Shown here: piece by piece, positions 60,325 through 64,000 of the stretch
Layout of the letters: each line of letters opens with the position of its first letter
Position numbering within the stretch: the stretch's first letter is position 1
Origin: Argopecten irradians
Lineage: Eukaryota > Mollusca > Bivalvia > Pectinida > Pectinidae
DNA length: 64,000 bases
Direction of reading: 5' to 3'
Assembly: GCF_041381155.1 (NCBI RefSeq)
Contig: NC_091137.1
Span: 22,055,655-22,119,654, forward strand
Made by a program: the position numbers and the translations under genes
The notes under the pieces: model-generated
What the model was told of the DNA's origin: nothing
The model's input: the letters and a program-made list of their open reading frames with translations, nothing else
Database searches by the model: none

Positions 60325-60405
60325 GACGGAAATTGTATTGTACTTCAACGGAATTTGTATCATCCTACATTTTTAACTTGACGGAAATTGTATCATTGAA
60401 TTTTA
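60325..60405 (-). repeat. GATACAATTTCCGT motifs, right inverted cluster
   Basis: gacggaaattgtat, acggaatttgtatcat and gacggaaattgtatcat at about 60325, 60348 and 60390 are the complement of the motif at 57488-57975. Together the two clusters bracket the LINE remnant. Confidence 0.65.
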
Positions 60406-60597
60406 CATACAGTGAAAAAAATCTACAAACCATGAATTTACTTACCGAAAGGTCACTAATTACAAAAATATAATGATTATCTTGATAATAACTCTAGTTG
60501 TGATCTATTGAAAATACGAAGTACATCTAAAAACACACAAAAAGCAATTTTTACCAACTTTCAAGGCAATCGTGATATAATTCCATAAAAACAAAAC

Positions 60598-60720
60598 AAG
60601 TTATTTTATATTATTTTTTGTGTTAATTAGACGTACATTTACATATGTTGAGTTAATATCAATTATAGTTCAAATGATGAGTATATTGTTGCTGCTAAGT
60701 CAGCAGTGGAGCATCTTTAA
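60598..60720 (+). mobile_element. GATGCTCC MITE copy 4, partial
   Basis: Only the right third is present: tattttatattattttttgt to gtggagcatctttaa. More diverged than the other three copies. Confidence 0.75.
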
Positions 60721-61611
60721 AGTTGTATTTCTTGTAATTTCCACCATCACAAACTGTCATAAAACATACAATGTGTGAATTTGTGGATCGGCTAAGCATG
60801 AAAATCGTTCAAAGTTTGAAGAAAGCATGAAACTTTGCAAATGGCTTCTTTTGGACATAAGGTTTCAGGAAAAAAATGGACCCCAAAAAATCATGGCCTC
60901 TGTTGGCTACCATATTGGTTTTCAAAGTTAACGGCTAGACCCATACTTTAAACATCTACACCCATATCATTGATACCAAGGAACATTCTGGTAATGTTAA
61001 ATGTCAAGTAGAAGGACGCTATATTGTATTTCAAGATGACCGCCAACTTTGCGGGCTATATCTGTATATAATGCAACCAATCTAAATGACCTATCTGACT
61101 TAAAGCAAATAAACACCTGAGAGTATTTATATTTTTGTAGCGTTTATTACATAAATAGTTTGATTCTTATTTTAATTTCAAAATCACTGCCATTTTGAAA
61201 TCCAAGATGGCTGTTTAAATTAAAGTTGTTTCCAAATTTCACTCTGTAAGTAATTGAGCAAAAAATAAAATTAATAATCTTAAGTGTCTACATCCATATT
61301 ATTGATATTTATTTTTATTGATACTTAGGATCATTCTGGTAGTAGCAATGTAGAAAGACCATCATTTTGCATTCCAAGATGGCCCCCAAATTTACTACAT
61401 GTACCTATATCTATGTAAAATAATAATTATATAATGATTGGCTAAGCTGACTTTAAGCAAATAAAATATCTGCAAATACAGTGAGTTTTTCCATTTTTTC
61501 TCGTTTGATACAAAATAATTCAATTCTAATTTAATATTCAAAATGACTGCCAATCTGAAATTCAAGGTTGTTTGGCAGCATTAGATTAAAGGTACATAAA
61601 CAAACTGAAAT

Positions 61612-63770
61612 GGCTGATAATTTGTGAAACATTACTTAAAAACTTGAGTCCCAAAAGGTATAAACTTCTGTAAATATTACACTTATTACTATTCTCTGAA
61701 CCAATCTGAATAGAGGAATCAAATGCAAACGTTAATTTTCATACAGCGGGTCGTTTATGATCCCCGACGATGTCCTCATATACACACCGTTGTTGATTTT
61801 CACTTCAGCTATTAGTAAATTTGTAAACATTTCATTCTTTCGGACAGGTATCGGACTATTAACTCTTTCAATGTACAGCAGCTTGAAAAAACATTCATGT
61901 TTCACATCCATTTTCATACCTTAAAGATAACTACAGTTCTAGAATCAAATTTTACACGACAGCAATATTGGTAATTCTGAAAAGAACATTCAGACAAGAA
62001 CTTAGTGTAAATGCTCTAACTCTAAAAAGAGGCATTGACAGAGACTTTTTAACACAAAATTTAAGTTCATATTCAATTAGAGAAAAATCACATAGTGCTC
62101 TGTGAAATCGTCTATAGCATGTAATTGGAAATAACCTTTCCTGAAGGAGATCTTCACTGCATCAGCACAATAACCTATTGGTATATACATTGCACGGTCT
62201 ACAAATTAAAGATTTGCCAAAACCATATAAAAGATACTGTAGAGACTCAGTAATGTCATCTGTCATTTCCGTCATTAAAAAAAAAAACAATTGAGGACCA
62301 TCTCATTTTTTAATGTGGAGTGTAAAATATTATTTGCCAGAAAAATGGAAATATTCATGACGGCTAACGAATATATTTCTGCTAAAGCAAGAAAGCATTC
62401 AAGGCTTCAAACAGTTATGGCTGCAACAATTTAATGTATATAGATGATATTACACATCTTTTCCTGACCACGGCAAGGAAATTATCAGAAAGATATCTAA
62501 ACGAAATCACTGAGGCAGTCATCGGAGAGAAACTTTGTGGGATGGAGATTCATTTCAATATCAGAGCTGCAGACAGAAGTACTAAATGCAAGGATATCAT
62601 TTGGAATTTGTCTTCCAAAGGAGGCTTCATGGAACCATGATCAGCCGTCAACTGCATCCCAGGAAGTTTGATGTGGATTCAGTGGATTTTATTGTTAATA
62701 TCAGATAAAATGTCTTGGAAATTGGTTCGATGTAATCCTGAACGACTCCAACAACATCAGAAGACCTCACATTAGGAAGAACTTCGGGTTAGTTCATAGC
62801 AAGGTTTTGCCGCCAAAGCGTGCTTGTGGTACGTCTATCAAACATGTCCTTGCGAAGATAGTTATAGGTTCCTCTATGGCGTAGAATTCCCAATCTCAGG
62901 AGATGAAGATGGCGATGGCAAGACAGATGATGTTGTTGAATTAAGAACAGAGATCAAGTGCTATGCTAGCGGTGCAGTATATGCAAAATAAATCCACCTA
63001 AATCACATAGCCACCTTTAGTAAAACATGCATACGGCACCAAGGACTGGGCGAAAATAAATTCCAGCGATTTGGAATAGAAGAACATTAAGCCTTCAAAC
63101 TTAGTGCAAACAATGGAGATGATAGAGAGTATAAGCAATATTGGGACCACATAGACAGCAAACTAACTTAGTCAGATATTGGCCATCTGGACAGAAAACT
63201 AACTTAGTCAGATATTGGCCATCTGGAGCCTTGCCTATGACAAAATGTGGGACCGATAATGCAAGCTGATGACTGTGCCACAAGGAACTCTTGTGCGTTC
63301 TACTACCCCAGCTCATTAAAAAAAGTATAGCTGTTGTCTTGAGAAAGTGCTAAGTAAATTGGCAGACATTTTGAAAAGAGAAAAAAAAGAAGCCCTGGCC
63401 ACTAAAAGAAAATAATTTTATCAATTTTCTTACCACAAATAGGGATGACAGACGTTAGTATGACCTGAAGAAGGAATGCATACATACACACAAGAAATAA
63501 GGTGGATTTGTTCTCAGACACCATAAGGTGAAATGCGCCTAGATGTTCTGAAGTGGTTATAGATGACTTGCCATATCCATACGAGTTTTACTGTAAGGAG
63601 GAATTTGAAAGGAATGAATCAGGTAATATCTGCAAATGGGCAGTGATTTGGTCAATCGATGTTGACTTGCGAAATTGAAAATATTCTAGTTGAGGAGTCA
63701 ATAAAGCCACTGAAAGATCATCCTTCGATTGCGCATGTAAAGTTCAATCCAGGAATTTATTCCAATATAA
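61612..63770. pseudogene. core of third foldback with decayed coding-like segments
   Basis: GC-richer than the arms. Short coding-looking stretches lie on both strands: minus 61917-61732 (VKHECFFKLLYIERVNSPIP), plus 62434-62640 (ARKLSERYLNEITEAVIGEK), plus about 62855-62990 (FPISGDEDGDGKTDDVVELR) and plus about 63555-63650 (DDLPYPYEFYCKEEFERNES). I recognise no family. They could be remnants of a transposase or captured host sequence. Confidence 0.35.
63138..63226 (+). repeat. short direct repeat in the foldback core
   Basis: The words aaactaacttagtcagatat + tggccatctgga occur twice, 42 bp apart, near 63160 and 63202. Confidence 0.85.
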
Positions 63771-64000
63771 CTCGGTCACTATCAGAGTAAAAAACGGAAA
63801 CAACTTTGATTTAAATGGCCATCTTGGATTTCAAAATGGCGGTTATGTTGAATATTAAATTAAAAATCAAATTATTTATGTATCAAACACTACAAAAATA
63901 TAAGTACTCTCTCTATATTTGCTTAAAGTTAACTTAGCCAATTATATGCTTTGTATATAAAGATACAGCTCGCAAAGTTTTTGAAATTAAAAATGGTGGT

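Larger units (their letters stand above)
60850..64000. mobile_element. third foldback element, truncated by the window end
   Basis: 61029-61255 and 63772-64000 are inverted copies (shared aactttgcggg, ttatatttttgtagtgttt, ccattttgaaatccaagatgg, aaagttgtttcc). The left arm has a second direct unit about 342 bp further in (caagatg at 61033 and 61375). The arm continues left to about 60850, and its partner must lie beyond 64000. AAGATGGC boxes are in each unit. The plan matches the element at 8961-12511. Confidence 0.7.

Overview
The window looks like AT-rich nuclear DNA from a mollusc, most likely a marine bivalve. This is inferred from three things: spliced animal-type genes with long introns, a repeat community I associate with bivalves (pearl/CvE-like elements with an (ACGG)n tail, ACAAGAG-type elements, many short TTAA-flanked MITEs, long foldback elements), and decayed LINEs of types common in that group. 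I cannot fix the genus. No prokaryotic or viral element was recognised.

Two genes are secure. They sit head to head around 46.6-46.9 kb with 322 bp between their start codons. On the minus strand (46582 down to 38391) is a five-exon NIFK-like nucleolar RNA-binding protein of 389 aa. On the plus strand (46905 to 52445) is a six-exon MDH1B-like malate dehydrogenase relative of 574 aa that has lost its catalytic His and the dinucleotide glycine loop. A third, less certain gene (5' exon near 21.27-21.34 kb, coding exons at 26.5 and 28.1 kb) encodes a 165-aa secreted-looking protein with three CX3C motifs. Further possible exons lie at 29.4, 30.1 and 31.9 kb (plus) and at 18.8 and 20.0 kb (minus).

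Layout. 0.2-5.7 kb is a foldback element with a second foldback inserted in its left arm, followed by a GTCGAC-rich minisatellite. 7.3-7.8 kb holds a LINE tail. 8.96-12.5 kb is a large palindromic element whose arms are made of about 361-bp units, with a MITE inserted in the right arm. 12.7-13.2 kb is a SINE-like repeat and 13.9 kb a (CT)n tract. 14-21 kb is mostly featureless. 21.3-30.7 kb contains the secreted-protein locus, with a 38-bp minisatellite of about 36 copies in its first intron. 30.7-37.2 kb is a dense nest of repeats. 38.4-53.1 kb holds the gene pair. 54-57 kb has short repeats and a MITE. 57.5-60.4 kb holds a decayed R2/NeSL-like LINE between inverted clusters of a short motif. 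60.85 kb to the end is a third foldback, cut by the window edge.

The most interesting signals are: (i) hierarchical palindromes at 0.2-5.7 kb; (ii) two foldbacks built on the same plan, with arms of tandem 340-360 bp units carrying AAGATGGC boxes and a decayed core; (iii) recurrence of an AAGATGGC (YY1-like) box in several unrelated repeats and over the MDH1B start codon; (iv) the MDH1B pseudoenzyme; (v) the three-CX3C secreted protein. No complete, clearly new multi-gene system was found.
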